Shown here piece by piece: positions 16,144-25,314 of a stretch of DNA of 35,421 nucleotides. This DNA comes from Bacillota bacterium (lineage in GTDB: Bacteria > Bacillota > Dethiobacteria > DTU022), in NCBI GenBank assembly GCA_019428945.1, contig JAHYJM010000013.1:1-35421 (forward strand), written 5' to 3'. Positions within the stretch are counted from its first letter, which is position 1. Each line of letters starts with the position of its first letter. The notes beneath the pieces are model-generated. The model was given only the letters and a program-made list of their open reading frames with translations, had not been told where the DNA came from and searched no databases. Made by a program: the position numbers and the translations under genes.

Positions 16144-17505
16144 TTACCGCTTTTGCCAGAGAGCGATAAAAAAACCGTCAAGCCCGTGACGGTGGGGCCA
16201 GATCGTAGCGGTGATATTGTTGTCCTGATCCAGCTGCAGCGCGGGCGGAAGAAGGGGAACCACCGGTTTTGCAGTAAAATTTATACGGGAATTGTTAAAT
16301 AAATCAACGACCATCGTAGTCTCTTCCGGTTCGGTTGTGCATACTGAGTAAAGCAGCTTTCCGCCGGAAGGCAGGATATCAGCAGCTGCCGTTAATAGCT
16401 GCAGCTGCTGTTTTTGTATTTCAGGGAGATCTTCACCGGAACGGCGCCACTTGATCTCGGGCAGGCGGGCAATTACACCAAGGCCCGAGCAGGGAGCGTC
16501 AACAAGAACTGCCTGTGGAGGTTTTAGGTTACAGCTGCCGATAAGCCTGCCGTCAGTATTAAGGGGAATAATATTTTTAAGACCGAGACGGCGGGCTGCT
16601 TTCTCAACCAGATCCAGGCGGGTCCGGTGCAGTTCTACTGCAAAAACAGTCCCTTCATTTCGCATTAATTCTGCCAGGTGTGTAGTTTTGCCGCCCGGGG
16701 CACTACAGAGGTCAACTACTGTATCACTACAGGATAGAGCAAGTAAGGGCGCAACGAGGGCTGAGCTTTCACCCTGCACTGTATAAAGACCCTCCCGGAA
16801 TGTTTTTGTTGCCGCTGGTGAAAAACCGCCCTGGGGCAATCTGAGCATACCCGGAACAACGGGACTGTGAACCGCCTTAACTCCTTCACCAGCCAACCTG
16901 CCGATCAATTCATCAGGCTTAATACGAAGCAGGTTGGGGCGAATGGAAAGAGCCGGTTTTTCATTTACTGCCCGGCACCAGTTTTCAACCTGATCAGGTT
17001 CAAAGCGGATAAGCATTTTTTTGGTCAGCCACAGCGGAATGCTGTGGCGCAGGGAAAAGAAAGCGGCTTGATCGGATTCAGGGTCGGGCCAGGGCAGCGA
17101 GTCTGCTTCGCGGCTTATTTTACGCAAAAGCGCATTTGTCAGGCCGGCAACCCCTTTATGCCCGTAGCGTCCGGCCAGGCGCACTGATTCATTAATTGCG
17201 GCATAAGCGGGTATGCGGTCAAGATACAAAAGCTGGAATGCTCCCAATCTGAGCAGGTTGCGGATCCAGGGGGTCATCTTTTCTGTTTTCGTATTTGAAT
17301 AAAGATTCAGCGCCCAGTCAATGGTGTTAAGGTGCTGAATTGTTCCTGAAGCGAGCTTAACAGTTAAAGCTTTTTCTTCAGGAGGCAGGCTGTTGATAAC
17401 TGAAGGCAGAATAAGATTTAAATAAGCCCTGTCTTTTTCAAAACGAACCAGGGCTCTTAAGGCCGTCTCACGGGCCGTACCGCTAATGATATCTTTATTC
17501 GGCAC
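16144..17505 (-). CDS. rsmB: 16S rRNA (cytosine-967-C5)-methyltransferase
   Basis: RsmB methylates C967 of 16S rRNA using SAM. The N-terminal NusB-like RNA-binding domain (about residues 1-140) includes ALRALVRFEKDRAYLNL and NALLRKISRE. The C-terminal Rossmann domain shows DLCSAPGGKTTHLAEL for SAM, VDAPCSGLGVIARLPEIKW with one catalytic Cys, and YSVCTTEPEE with the other. The 453-residue length is normal. The start is a GTG at 17505-17503. It directly follows fmt. Confidence 0.94.
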   Translation of the reverse strand: MPNKDIISGTARETALRALVRFEKDRAYLNLILPSVINSLPPEEKALTVKLASGTIQHLNTIDWALNLYSNTKTEKMTPWIRNLLRLGAFQLLYLDRIPAYAAINESVRLAGRYGHKGVAGLTNALLRKISREADSLPWPDPESDQAAFFSLRHSIPLWLTKKMLIRFEPDQVENWCRAVNEKPALSIRPNLLRIKPDELIGRLAGEGVKAVHSPVVPGMLRLPQGGFSPAATKTFREGLYTVQGESSALVAPLLALSCSDTVVDLCSAPGGKTTHLAELMRNEGTVFAVELHRTRLDLVEKAARRLGLKNIIPLNTDGRLIGSCNLKPPQAVLVDAPCSGLGVIARLPEIKWRRSGEDLPEIQKQQLQLLTAAADILPSGGKLLYSVCTTEPEETTMVVDLFNNSRINFTAKPVVPLLPPALQLDQDNNITATIWPHRHGLDGFFIALWQKR

Positions 17506-17510
17506 GACCG

Positions 17511-18467
17511 TTATTCTCCATCCAGGCGTTCGCCCGGTTCTATACGGTAACCGCAGCAGAATGCGCCGGCGTCCATTGCTTTCTTGCCGGCCGGCTGAAG
17601 GTTGAGAAGAGTGAGATTGTTCGTACCTGTTGATACAATTAGTGTACCTTCACTTACAGCCAGGATCGTGCCTGGTTCAGTTCCGGTTTCTTCATTTTCA
17701 GCAAGATCAGGCAGCGCTGCCTGCCAAACCTTTAACCTTTTGCCCCGCAGGGAGGTATATGCGCCGGGCCAGGGATTTAAACCACGAATACGGTTGTAAA
17801 TTTCAAGTGCGCTGTTATTCCAGTTCAGTTTTTCATCAGACTGGTCCAGTGGCGGAGCGTAGGTGACGAGGGCAGGATCCTGTGGGGTTTTTTGTGCTGT
17901 TCCATCAGCCAGGGCATTAATCGCTTTAACAAGGAGCGAAGCGCCTCGTGCAGCCAGGCGATCGTGAAGCATGCCGGCCGTATCATAAAATGAAATCTCT
18001 TCTTTCTCCTGCATGATCACATCACCACCATCAAGCTCACGAGTCAGATCAATGATTGATACTCCGCTGTATTCGGCCCCGTCGATGACAGCCCGGTGGA
18101 TTGGCGCCGCCCCACGGTAGGCAGGCAAATAAGAGGCATGCAGGTTTATGCAGCCCAGGGGTGGCAGGTCAAGTATTTTTTTTGAAAGCAAACGTCCGTA
18201 AGCGACGGTGACGATGAGATCAGGATTGATTCGACTAAGCCAGGTTAAGAAATCTTCGTCGTTCATTTTTTCCGGTTGGAAAAGCTCTACCCCGTGCTTT
18301 AAAGCCCATTTTTTTGTCGGCGACCGGTAGAGCTGACGTCCCCGCCCGCGAGGGCGATCCGGCTGAGTGACCAGGCCGGCGATCGCGTGCGGTGAGATCT
18401 GCAGGAGATCCAGTGAAGGAAGGGCAAAATCGGGGGTGCCCATAAAAATAAGCTTAAGTTTTTTCAA
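17511..18467 (-). CDS. fmt: Methionyl-tRNA formyltransferase
   Basis: Fmt formylates initiator Met-tRNA. The 318-residue protein has the formyl-transferase core with FMGTPDFALPSL, TQPDRPRGRG and the active-site INLHASYLPAYRGAAPIHRAV, followed by SIIDLTRELDGGDV, and a C-terminal OB fold (WPGAYTSLRGKRLKVW). Its TTG start overlaps the def stop in TTGA, so formylation and deformylation enzymes are translationally coupled. Confidence 0.95.
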   Translation of the reverse strand: MKKLKLIFMGTPDFALPSLDLLQISPHAIAGLVTQPDRPRGRGRQLYRSPTKKWALKHGVELFQPEKMNDEDFLTWLSRINPDLIVTVAYGRLLSKKILDLPPLGCINLHASYLPAYRGAAPIHRAVIDGAEYSGVSIIDLTRELDGGDVIMQEKEEISFYDTAGMLHDRLAARGASLLVKAINALADGTAQKTPQDPALVTYAPPLDQSDEKLNWNNSALEIYNRIRGLNPWPGAYTSLRGKRLKVWQAALPDLAENEETGTEPGTILAVSEGTLIVSTGTNNLTLLNLQPAGKKAMDAGAFCCGYRIEPGERLDGE

Positions 18468-18946
18468 GATTCTTCGTCCCCCTGCAGATCGGCGGGGTCG
18501 ATTAAGCGCAGGGCTTTATCGGTAAAAAGAATTCCTTCGAGATGATCCATCTCGTGCTGAAGCACCCTGGCCAGCAAACCCTCAGCGGTGAGGCGAAACG
18601 GTTTACCGTCGCGGTTAAGGGCTGTAACGACTACTTTTGAGGCCCGCTCCACTTCACCGTAAGTTTGTGGAATGCTGAGGCAGCCTTCTATGCCCAGCTC
18701 ATCACCTTCACGTTCTTCGCAGCATGGATTGATTAGTTCATATATAATCTCATCGCCATCTGCAGCAATGATTATCCGCTTTGATACTCCGACCTGGTTG
18801 GCAGCAAGACCTACTCCGTCGGCATCTTTCATGGTCTCACGCATATCATTAAGCAGGCGCAATACACCGCTGTTTATATTTTTCACTTCATCTGTCCGCT
18901 TACGCAGAACCGGGTGGTTGTCGTTAAGGATATTTCGCAGGGCCAT
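18464..18946 (-). CDS. def: Peptide deformylase
   Basis: Def removes the formyl group from nascent proteins using a bound metal. All three motifs are present: GVGLAANQVG, EGCLSIP with the Cys ligand and LQHEMDHLEG with the two His ligands and catalytic Glu. I chose ATG 18946 (160 residues), 7 nt after GAGGT, rather than the in-frame start at 18964, which would add six residues. It lies 21 bp after the priA stop. Confidence 0.95.
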   Translation of the reverse strand: MALRNILNDNHPVLRKRTDEVKNINSGVLRLLNDMRETMKDADGVGLAANQVGVSKRIIIAADGDEIIYELINPCCEEREGDELGIEGCLSIPQTYGEVERASKVVVTALNRDGKPFRLTAEGLLARVLQHEMDHLEGILFTDKALRLIDPADLQGDEES

Positions 18947-18967
18947 CAGTATCACCTCTTGCATAAA

Positions 18968-21169
18968 TTATAGCACTACCAACGGGTTAAAATCTACTGT
19001 CATGCGCACCGGCCAGGACGGTTTATAGCTGTGATAGGCGCGAATAACCTTCTTCACCGCAGGTGAGATCCGGGTCAGGCCTTCGCCTTTTATTACAGTT
19101 TGAACACGGAACATGTCTTTGATTCTGTATAACGAAGCAGGAGCGGGACCCATTATATCAGCGCTTTCAACAGCAGGTTCCAGAAGGGCAGTCATCCATG
19201 ATGCCGCTTCAAAAACAGCTTTTTCATCACTTCCGCTGAAAAGAACTCTGATCAGATCGGTAAATGGCGGATAAGCAAGCTGCCGCCGTTTTTCTATTTC
19301 TTCTGCATAAAAAGTACGGTAATCATGCGCAGCCGCCGCGAGTATACTGTAATGCGAAGGATGATAGGTTTGCACAACAACTTTACCGCCCCGTTCTCCG
19401 CGGGCTGTTCGCCCGGACACCTGGGTCAGCAGCTGGAAGGTGCGTTCAGGCGCCCGGAAATCGGGAAGGTTTAAGGCTGTATCGGCGGCGACAACTCCAA
19501 CCAGGGTTACATCGGGAAAATCAAAACCCTTGGCAATCATCTGGGTGCCAATCAGTAAACTGGCTTTACGCTCCCTGAATTGATGATAGAAGCGACTATG
19601 CGCCTGACGGCTGGTAGTTGTATCGCTGTCCATCCGGATCAGCGATATTTTCGGATATAACTTTTTTATCTCATCTTCCACCCGCTGGGTGCCGGCGCTA
19701 AAATAGCGGATTTTGATTCCCCCGCAATCGGGGCAGGTCTGGGGGACCGGGGCTTCATGGCCGCAATAATGGCAGCACATAAGCTGACGGTCAAGATGAA
19801 GGGTCAGTGAAACATCGCAGGATGGGCAGCGTACAACATAACCGCATTCACGGCATAGTACAAAACCGGCGAATCCGCGGCGGTTAATAAAGAGCAGAGC
19901 CTGTTCATCACGCTCCATAACCCCTTCCAGTTCTTTTAGCAGCAGGCGGCTGAAAATTTTGCGGTGGTTCTCCCTGAGTTCCTGACGCATATCAACAACC
20001 TGGACCGGCGGCAGTTGAACGGGCGTTACCCGCGCATTCATACTTAGGAGAAGATCGCCTTTTTCAGTGGCTCCATAGTAGCTTTCGAGTGACGGTGTGG
20101 CGCTGCCCAATAGTAACACCGCCCGGTGATGTCTGGCCCGCCACCAGGCTACATCACGGGCATGATAGCGGGGCGCTTCCTCCTGCTTGTAGGTAGTTTC
20201 ATGCTCTTCATCAATGACAATCAGGCCGATTTGGCTGAGCGGTGCAAAGACCGCTGAGCGGGCACCGAGGACAACACCGGCTTCCCCACTTTTTATCTTC
20301 TGCCAGTGCAGCGCTTTTTCTGCCGGGGTAAGGCGACTGTGCAGCACAGAGACTGTACCGGGAAAGCGTCCCTCAAAGTGCTCGATCATCTGGGGGGTGA
20401 GGGCTATCTCGGGAACCAGGATCAGGGCTGTCCGCCCTCTTTCAAGGCAGGCGGCAATGCTCTGCATGTAAACTTCAGTTTTTCCGCTGGCGGTAATACC
20501 GTGCAGAAGAATTCGCTTCGGTTTATTCTGCCCCAGCGCCTCACTAATGCGTTTAAAAGAACCGGCCTGCTCTGTCTGTAAATCCTGGGGCATTGTTGCG
20601 GATTTTTGCTCACTGTTATTAACCCGGGAGTAAACAGGGGAAATGTATTCCACCAGGCCGCGCTTTTCAAGAGTTCGGATTGTAGAGCTTTTTACTCCGA
20701 GCTCTTCAAGCTTTTTGCGGGGGAGGGAGCCTTCTGAAATCAATATATCAATGGCTTCTTTCTGAGCAGGAGCACGATTCAAATCAGTTTCAGCGGCAGA
20801 GGGTGATGCAGTTAAAAACTGCGGCTCTTTCGGTTTTTTACCCTGGCGGAAAGAAACAGGCACCATGGCATGAAGAGCATCTATTTTCCGGCAGTAATAC
20901 CGGTTTGAGAGCCAGTGTAAAAGAGAAATTTGCTCACCTGTTAATACAGGTTCCGGGTCGCTGATTGCAATTATGTCGCGAAGAGAGGATATGGTTGTCT
21001 CTTGCAATAGGCGCAAAACATATCCTTCCGTGCCTCGGTTTCCCAGGGGCACTTTCACTTTCATGCCGGGAGTCAGCTTATCCCTTAATTCAGGGGGAAT
21101 TCGGTAATGAAAAGGCTGATCAACTGCATTACTGACGAGATCGATTATAACTTCGGCATATTCACGCAT
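18968..21169 (-). CDS. priA: Primosomal helicase PriA
   Basis: PriA recognises stalled forks and reloads the replisome. The 733-residue protein has an N-terminal DNA-binding region (VDQPFHYRIP), Walker A in GITASGKTEVYMQ, Walker B in VIDEEHETTYKQEE and GSATPSLES. A zinc region with paired cysteines follows (CRECG, CPSC, CHYC, CPDC), then the helicase motif QVSGRTARGERGG. I chose ATG 21169, with AAGGGG 7 nt upstream, over an in-frame ATG at 21187. It heads the priA-def-fmt-rsmB unit and is divergent from the spoIIM-like gene; no convincing promoter hexamers were found in the 130-bp spacer. Confidence 0.95.
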   Translation of the reverse strand: MREYAEVIIDLVSNAVDQPFHYRIPPELRDKLTPGMKVKVPLGNRGTEGYVLRLLQETTISSLRDIIAISDPEPVLTGEQISLLHWLSNRYYCRKIDALHAMVPVSFRQGKKPKEPQFLTASPSAAETDLNRAPAQKEAIDILISEGSLPRKKLEELGVKSSTIRTLEKRGLVEYISPVYSRVNNSEQKSATMPQDLQTEQAGSFKRISEALGQNKPKRILLHGITASGKTEVYMQSIAACLERGRTALILVPEIALTPQMIEHFEGRFPGTVSVLHSRLTPAEKALHWQKIKSGEAGVVLGARSAVFAPLSQIGLIVIDEEHETTYKQEEAPRYHARDVAWWRARHHRAVLLLGSATPSLESYYGATEKGDLLLSMNARVTPVQLPPVQVVDMRQELRENHRKIFSRLLLKELEGVMERDEQALLFINRRGFAGFVLCRECGYVVRCPSCDVSLTLHLDRQLMCCHYCGHEAPVPQTCPDCGGIKIRYFSAGTQRVEDEIKKLYPKISLIRMDSDTTTSRQAHSRFYHQFRERKASLLIGTQMIAKGFDFPDVTLVGVVAADTALNLPDFRAPERTFQLLTQVSGRTARGERGGKVVVQTYHPSHYSILAAAAHDYRTFYAEEIEKRRQLAYPPFTDLIRVLFSGSDEKAVFEAASWMTALLEPAVESADIMGPAPASLYRIKDMFRVQTVIKGEGLTRISPAVKKVIRAYHSYKPSWPVRMTVDFNPLVVL

Positions 21170-21302
21170 CTGTTTACCCCTTAGCATACTTCTGGTATGA
21201 TTGTTTAAGCAGAACTTGACCCGTCTATATTAAAACAGCTCTACAGCCCTGTTGAAAACTTTATTGAATTTTACTAAACAGCGCTCAAGCGAAAGCAGGT
21301 TA

Positions 21303-21917
21303 ATGATGATATTTTTCCCGGTTAAACAGGTTATCAGGGATAATCGCAACTGGATTATGATGGCATTTACTATTTTTATTGTATCTGCCTTTGCATTTTA
21401 TTTAACTACCAGCCTGGCTCCGGCCGAAGTTGATCAGGCTGCAGGAACTCCTTTGGAGGAGCTGCTGGGTTTTGTTTCCCTGTTGATGGAAACAGAGCCC
21501 TTTATCAGCGCCCTGCTTATTTTTATGAATAATTTTATCTCAATGGCCCAGATGCTGATCCTGGGAGTTGTTGCCGGTATTTCTCCATTATTCACACTTG
21601 GAGTTAACGGTGCGCTGATCGGTGTGATGCTTTCAGTTACAGTTCAGGAGGGCGTACCGCTTCTTCCTATTGTGCTCTACGGCATACTGCCCCATGGCAT
21701 CTTTGAACTTTCTGCATTTTTCTTATGCGGGGCCATTGGCCTGAAGTTCGGTTACCACTGCATTGCCTCACCTTTGCCGGGGAAAAACCGGATGCAAAGT
21801 TTTCGTTATATCTGGAAAGAAGCGATCTCGATTATTCCCATTGTAGTCGGGCTGCTTCTCGCTGCAGCTTTTATCGAAATGTTGATTACACCGCATTTAA
21901 TTGTCCGTGTTCTCTAA
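21303..21917 (+). CDS. spoIIM: Stage II sporulation protein M-like membrane protein
   Basis: The protein has about 200 residues with several hydrophobic helices: WIMMAFTIFIVSAFAFYL, ISMAQMLILGVVAGI, GVNGALIGVMLSV, a central helix followed by YGILPHGIFELSAFFLCGAIGLKFG, and a last helix IIPIVVGLLLAAAFIEML. The LPHGIFEL-x-A motif with following G-A-x-G-L is the signature of the SpoIIM/DUF95 family. SpoIIM works with SpoIID and SpoIIP in engulfment, but family members also occur in non-sporulating bacteria. The start is uncertain: ATG 21303 or 21306 with a weak AGG, or an in-frame TTG at 21252. The gene stands alone between two minus-strand operons. Confidence 0.8.
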   Translation: MMIFFPVKQVIRDNRNWIMMAFTIFIVSAFAFYLTTSLAPAEVDQAAGTPLEELLGFVSLLMETEPFISALLIFMNNFISMAQMLILGVVAGISPLFTLGVNGALIGVMLSVTVQEGVPLLPIVLYGILPHGIFELSAFFLCGAIGLKFGYHCIASPLPGKNRMQSFRYIWKEAISIIPIVVGLLLAAAFIEMLITPHLIVRVL

Positions 21918-21931
21918 AAACAGCGCTCCTG

Positions 21932-21965
21932 CCCCTGCCTTACCTTAACTTAAAAGGAACAGGGG
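21932..21965. terminator. Intergenic hairpin between convergent spoIIM and coaBC
   Basis: CCCCTG at 21932-21937 pairs with CAGGGG at 21960-21965, and directly inside it CCTT pairs with AAGG, giving about 10 bp with an AA bulge. It lies 15 bp after the spoIIM stop. No T tract follows, so terminator function is plausible but not shown. Confidence 0.4.
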
Positions 21966-21997
21966 AGCTAAGCGCTCCCGGTTTGTGATAGCCCATT

Positions 21998-22046
21998 AAA
22001 AAATCTTAACCGTAATAAATAGCGGAATTTCCATCGAGCCGGTTTT
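21998..22046 (-). terminator. Possible terminator after coaBC
   Basis: Directly after the coaBC stop on the minus strand, AACCG and CGGTT form a 5-bp stem enclosing a GGAAATTCC palindrome, followed by AAGA and six T. The stem is short and the loop long, so this is a weak call. Confidence 0.35.
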
Positions 22047-23231
22047 TTACACCTGCAGCTTTTTAACAATTCGATCAAGAATTTGATGGGCAAGCTCATC
22101 TTTATCCATCAAAGGCAGTTGTTCCACTGTGCCTTCCCGGTCTATAACAGAGACACGGTTAGTTTTTACAGCAAATCCTGCCCCCTGCTCGTTTAAGTCA
22201 TTGACAACTATTAAATCAAGATTTTTATCTGACAGTTTCCCCCGGGCTTTTTCTACTGCATTTCCCGTTTCGGCAGCAAAGCCGACCAGAACCTGATTCT
22301 TTTTTTTCTGTCCAAGCTCAAGTAAAATATCAGGGTTAGGCGCCAGTTCCAAGGTCAGGGCAGCCTCATTCTTCTTAATTTTTTCTCCTGAAGATTTAAG
22401 TGGACGGAAATCGGATACTGCTGCAGTTTTTACCACCAGGTCTGTCTCAGGGTAAAGTTCTGTAACTGATTTGTACATTTCGTCAGCTGTTGTTATTGAA
22501 ATAAGCTTCACACCGGCAGGAACATTTAAATGGGTCGGACCACTGACCAGAGTAACTTCAGCACCGCGCTCGCTTAAAGCTCTTGCCAGGGCATAACCCA
22601 TAAGCCCTGTAGATGGATTACTTAAATAGCGGACAGGATCAAACGGTTCACGGGTCGGACCGGCAGTAACCAGCGCTTTTACCCCTTTGTAATCTTTTCG
22701 CTGTAAAGCTGCCCGGCAAAATAAATAAATGTCCGAAGGTTCGGGCATGCGTCCACGGCCGTATACGCCGCAGGCCAGTTCGCCGGAATCTGGATCTAAT
22801 ACGTGGCAACCATGAACCCGCAGTTTTTCCAGGTTTTCACGAACAGCGCTGTGAGAAAACATATTAACATTCATTGAGGGAACAACTACAACCGGACAGG
22901 TTGCAGCAAGATATAGCGTAGTTAAGAGGTTATCGGCAAGACCCACGGCCATTTTGGCAATCGTATTGGCCGTAGCAGGTGCAATAACCAACAGATCTGC
23001 ATCTTCAACCAGATCAATATGGCGAATTTTTGCTTCGCTGCGTTCGGCGTACATTTCAATGCAGACAGGCCGGTTTGTCAGGGTCTGAAAAGTAAGCGGA
23101 GCAACAAATTCCGCCGCAGCCCTGGTCATAACTACCTGAACATCAGAGCCACCGCGAATAAAGATCCTGGCCAGCTCCGCTGCTTTATAGGCAGCTATAC
23201 CTCCGGTTACCCCCAGGATTACTTTTTTCAT
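22047..23231 (-). CDS. coaBC: Phosphopantothenoylcysteine decarboxylase / synthetase
   Basis: CoaBC joins phosphopantothenate to cysteine and decarboxylates the product, steps 2 and 3 of CoA synthesis. The N-terminal flavin domain shows GVTGGIAAYKAAEL, the catalytic His in IRHIDL, APATANTIAKMA, PSMNVNMF (often PAMN in the family) and the active Cys in LACGVYGRGRMPEP. The C-terminal synthetase shows VTAGPTREPFDPVRYLSNPSTG, KTAAVSDFRP, a KKN motif and VGFAAET. I chose ATG 23231 (394 residues), 8 nt after GGAG. It lies 11 bp after rpoZ. Confidence 0.95.
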   Translation of the reverse strand: MKKVILGVTGGIAAYKAAELARIFIRGGSDVQVVMTRAAAEFVAPLTFQTLTNRPVCIEMYAERSEAKIRHIDLVEDADLLVIAPATANTIAKMAVGLADNLLTTLYLAATCPVVVVPSMNVNMFSHSAVRENLEKLRVHGCHVLDPDSGELACGVYGRGRMPEPSDIYLFCRAALQRKDYKGVKALVTAGPTREPFDPVRYLSNPSTGLMGYALARALSERGAEVTLVSGPTHLNVPAGVKLISITTADEMYKSVTELYPETDLVVKTAAVSDFRPLKSSGEKIKKNEAALTLELAPNPDILLELGQKKKNQVLVGFAAETGNAVEKARGKLSDKNLDLIVVNDLNEQGAGFAVKTNRVSVIDREGTVEQLPLMDKDELAHQILDRIVKKLQV

Positions 23232-23242
23232 AGTCAGCACTC

Positions 23243-23449
23243 CTATTTAATACCGTCACGGATGCGCTCATACTCAATTTTGTCCTCTTCAATTTCGTGA
23301 AGCGCAGTTGTTACCTCTTTACTGTAAATTTCATCTATTGTTTTTTTACTGCCACTGCGAAGTTGACGGCCTCTTTTTGCAGCGGCAATTACCAGCGTAT
23401 ATTTGCTGTCAACTTTACCCAACAAAACATCAATCGAGGGATAAATCAT
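23243..23449 (-). CDS. rpoZ: RNA polymerase omega subunit
   Basis: Omega binds the beta' subunit and helps RNA polymerase assembly. The protein of about 68 residues shows YPSIDVLLGKVDSKYTLVIAAAKRGRQL, the conserved omega core. Three ATG codons in a row begin at 23455, after GGGGAGGT. The third (23449) gives the best spacing and matches the usual M-x-x-PSID start. The gmk stop overlaps this run. Confidence 0.95.
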   Translation of the reverse strand: MIYPSIDVLLGKVDSKYTLVIAAAKRGRQLRSGSKKTIDEIYSKEVTTALHEIEEDKIEYERIRDGIK

Positions 23450-23451
23450 CA

Positions 23452-24054
23452 TCATTCACCTCCCCAGCCCGGCGGGCGGACTCCACGGCTAACCCGGCAT
23501 TTCTCGGCATCTATAATTGAACCGACCAGGCCGGCCGCCTGCTCTACTGTATCATTAACCACAACATAATCATATAGGTGATATGCCTGCATTTCTTCAC
23601 GGGCAGCGATCAGGCGCTGCCTGATCCGGAGGGTATCCTCCGTTCCGCGTCCCCTGATCCTTTCTTCGAGCGCTTCCAGCGATGGTGGAGCAAGGAAAAT
23701 TGAGACTGCACCCGGAGTATTTTTACGCACCTGGGCGGCGCCCTGCACATCTATTTCCAGGATTAAATCTTCGCCCCCGGATAACACCTCCCGCACCACT
23801 TCCAGTCGGGTTCCGTAATAATGGCTGTGAACCTGGGCCCACTCAAGGAAGGCGCCTTCTTTTATCATTTCTTTAAAGCGGGGTAAATCTGTAAAGTTAT
23901 ACTCCCGCCCTTCTTCTTCACTGGATCTGGGTGGGCGTGTAGTTGTAGACACAGAAAGTCTGAGGTTGCCGCGTATCTCAATTAAGCGGCGGCAAACAGT
24001 TCCCTTTCCCACACCCGATGGCCCCGAAATAATTAAAAGAATTCCTTCCGCCAT
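23452..24054 (-). CDS. gmk: Guanylate kinase
   Basis: Gmk phosphorylates GMP to GDP. The 200-residue protein has the P-loop SGPSGVGKGT, the GMP-binding STTTRPPRSSEEEGREYNF, FLEWAQVHSHYYGT and DVQGAAQVR. I chose ATG 24054 because GGGAGG lies 6 nt upstream. A longer frame to 24111 would run through copy C of the 31-bp element and has no family resemblance. It follows remA and overlaps the rpoZ start. Confidence 0.95.
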   Translation of the reverse strand: MAEGILLIISGPSGVGKGTVCRRLIEIRGNLRLSVSTTTRPPRSSEEEGREYNFTDLPRFKEMIKEGAFLEWAQVHSHYYGTRLEVVREVLSGGEDLILEIDVQGAAQVRKNTPGAVSIFLAPPSLEALEERIRGRGTEDTLRIRQRLIAAREEMQAYHLYDYVVVNDTVEQAAGLVGSIIDAEKCRVSRGVRPPGWGGE

Positions 24055-24073
24055 GAAGTGCCTCCCGCAATTG

Positions 24074-24104
24074 TGGGACAACAGGGACAGGTCCTTTTGT
24101 CCCA
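24074..24104 (+). repeat. 31-bp nested-palindrome element, copy C
   Basis: The arms TGGGACA and TGTCCCA enclose the core GGGACAGGTCC. Variable positions 8-10 are ACA and position 22 is T. The copy lies inside the yicC-remA-gmk operon, between the remA stop and the gmk ribosome binding site, and is antisense to the transcript. Confidence 0.85.
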
Positions 24105-24110
24105 CCCACA

Positions 24111-24386
24111 TTATTGTTCGTTATTCTCATTTTCTGCAACTACCTCTCGGGCCTGAAGACGATGTTTCACTGTTTCCGGTTGCACCGCAGAAAGAATGAT
24201 GTGACTGCTGTCAGCAAATATAACCGCTCTGGTGCGGCGCCCATATGTGGCATCTATAAGCATACCGCGATCCCGGGCTTCACTGATAACTCTCTTGATC
24301 GGCGCTGATTCAGGGCTGACAATAGCGATAATCCGGCTGGCTGATACAATGTTACCGAACCCGATATTGATCAGTTTTGTTGCCAT
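24111..24386 (-). CDS. remA: RemA family regulator (DUF370)
   Basis: This 91-residue protein matches the RemA/YlzA family, known in Bacillus as a DNA-binding activator of biofilm matrix and osmoprotection genes. Signatures are [29 protein letters not shown] and [35 protein letters not shown] lies 7 nt upstream of the ATG. The position between yicC and gmk is the family's conserved place. The regulatory target here cannot be inferred. Confidence 0.93.
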   Translation of the reverse strand: MATKLINIGFGNIVSASRIIAIVSPESAPIKRVISEARDRGMLIDATYGRRTRAVIFADSSHIILSAVQPETVKHRLQAREVVAENENNEQ

Positions 24387-24403
24387 GGTAAAACCCCTTT
24401 CTC

Positions 24404-25279
24404 TTACTCCAGGTTCTGTATCTGTTCACGTATTTTCTCAAGCTCAGCTTTCATATCAACGACAATATTTGTTAACCGGTAATCTCCTGCTTTTGACCCG
24501 ATGGTGTTTACTTCCCTGAACATTTCCTGGGCTATAAAGTCAAGCTTGCGCCCGGCGGGATCACTGCCGGACAGGTTTGTCTGAAAGGCCTCTATATGAC
24601 TTTTCAGGCGGACCAGCTCCTCATCTACACCCATGCGTTCTACAAGAATGGCGCACTCCATCAGCAACCTTGTCTCTTCAAATTGACCGGTAAGCAGTTC
24701 TGATAATTTTTGTTCAGTCCTTTTCCTGCAGTCTTCCTTGGCTTCTTCTGCCCGTACCACGGCTGTGGCAATCAGTTTTTCAAGATTTCCACACCGCTCG
24801 GAAAGATCGCGGCAAAGATTCTCACCCTCGATGCGGCGCTGCTCCAACAGACGCTCGAGAGCTTCCTGCAGGGCATCGCCGGCTGCAGGCCAGACTTCGT
24901 CCTCTGTAAGGGTAATGCCGGCCGGTTTGAACAGCTCCGGCATCTGTAAAATATGCTCTAGTTTGATCTCTTCCGGAAGATCCAATCTTGTTGCAAGTTT
25001 TTTCAATGAAGAATAATAATCTTCAGCCAGATCGAAGTTAACTTTAACCTGGCGAAGTCCTGCGGGCACTTCATCCATCGCAAGATTAACTTCAACCCTG
25101 CCCCTGCTGATATGTTCCAGCAAAAGACGGCGTACGCGATCTTCAAGAGAGTAAAGTTCCCGCGGCAGACGAATAGAAATATCGGCATAGCGGTGATTGA
25201 CTGAACGCATTTCTGCTGAAAATGCGAACCCATCACGCGAACTGCTGCCCCGACCATAACCGGTCATACTCTTTATCAT
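24404..25279 (-). CDS. yicC: YicC-family endoribonuclease
   Basis: This 291-residue protein has the two YicC parts: an N-terminal domain starting [10 protein letters not shown] with [15 protein letters not shown], and a C-terminal DUF1732 segment with [31 protein letters not shown]. YicC proteins are endoribonucleases affecting small-RNA decay. The ATG at 25279 has AAAGGA about 8 nt upstream. It opens the yicC-remA-gmk-rpoZ-coaBC unit. Confidence 0.93.
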   Translation of the reverse strand: MIKSMTGYGRGSSSRDGFAFSAEMRSVNHRYADISIRLPRELYSLEDRVRRLLLEHISRGRVEVNLAMDEVPAGLRQVKVNFDLAEDYYSSLKKLATRLDLPEEIKLEHILQMPELFKPAGITLTEDEVWPAAGDALQEALERLLEQRRIEGENLCRDLSERCGNLEKLIATAVVRAEEAKEDCRKRTEQKLSELLTGQFEETRLLMECAILVERMGVDEELVRLKSHIEAFQTNLSGSDPAGRKLDFIAQEMFREVNTIGSKAGDYRLTNIVVDMKAELEKIREQIQNLE

Positions 25280-25314
25280 ATTCTTTTTCCTTTTTTAGTT
25301 AATGTACTGCGTTA

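Noticed and set aside
24055-24111. Extended gmk reading frame through the 31-bp element
   Set aside because: The extra residues are encoded by the repeat itself, and a good ribosome binding site precedes the ATG at 24054.
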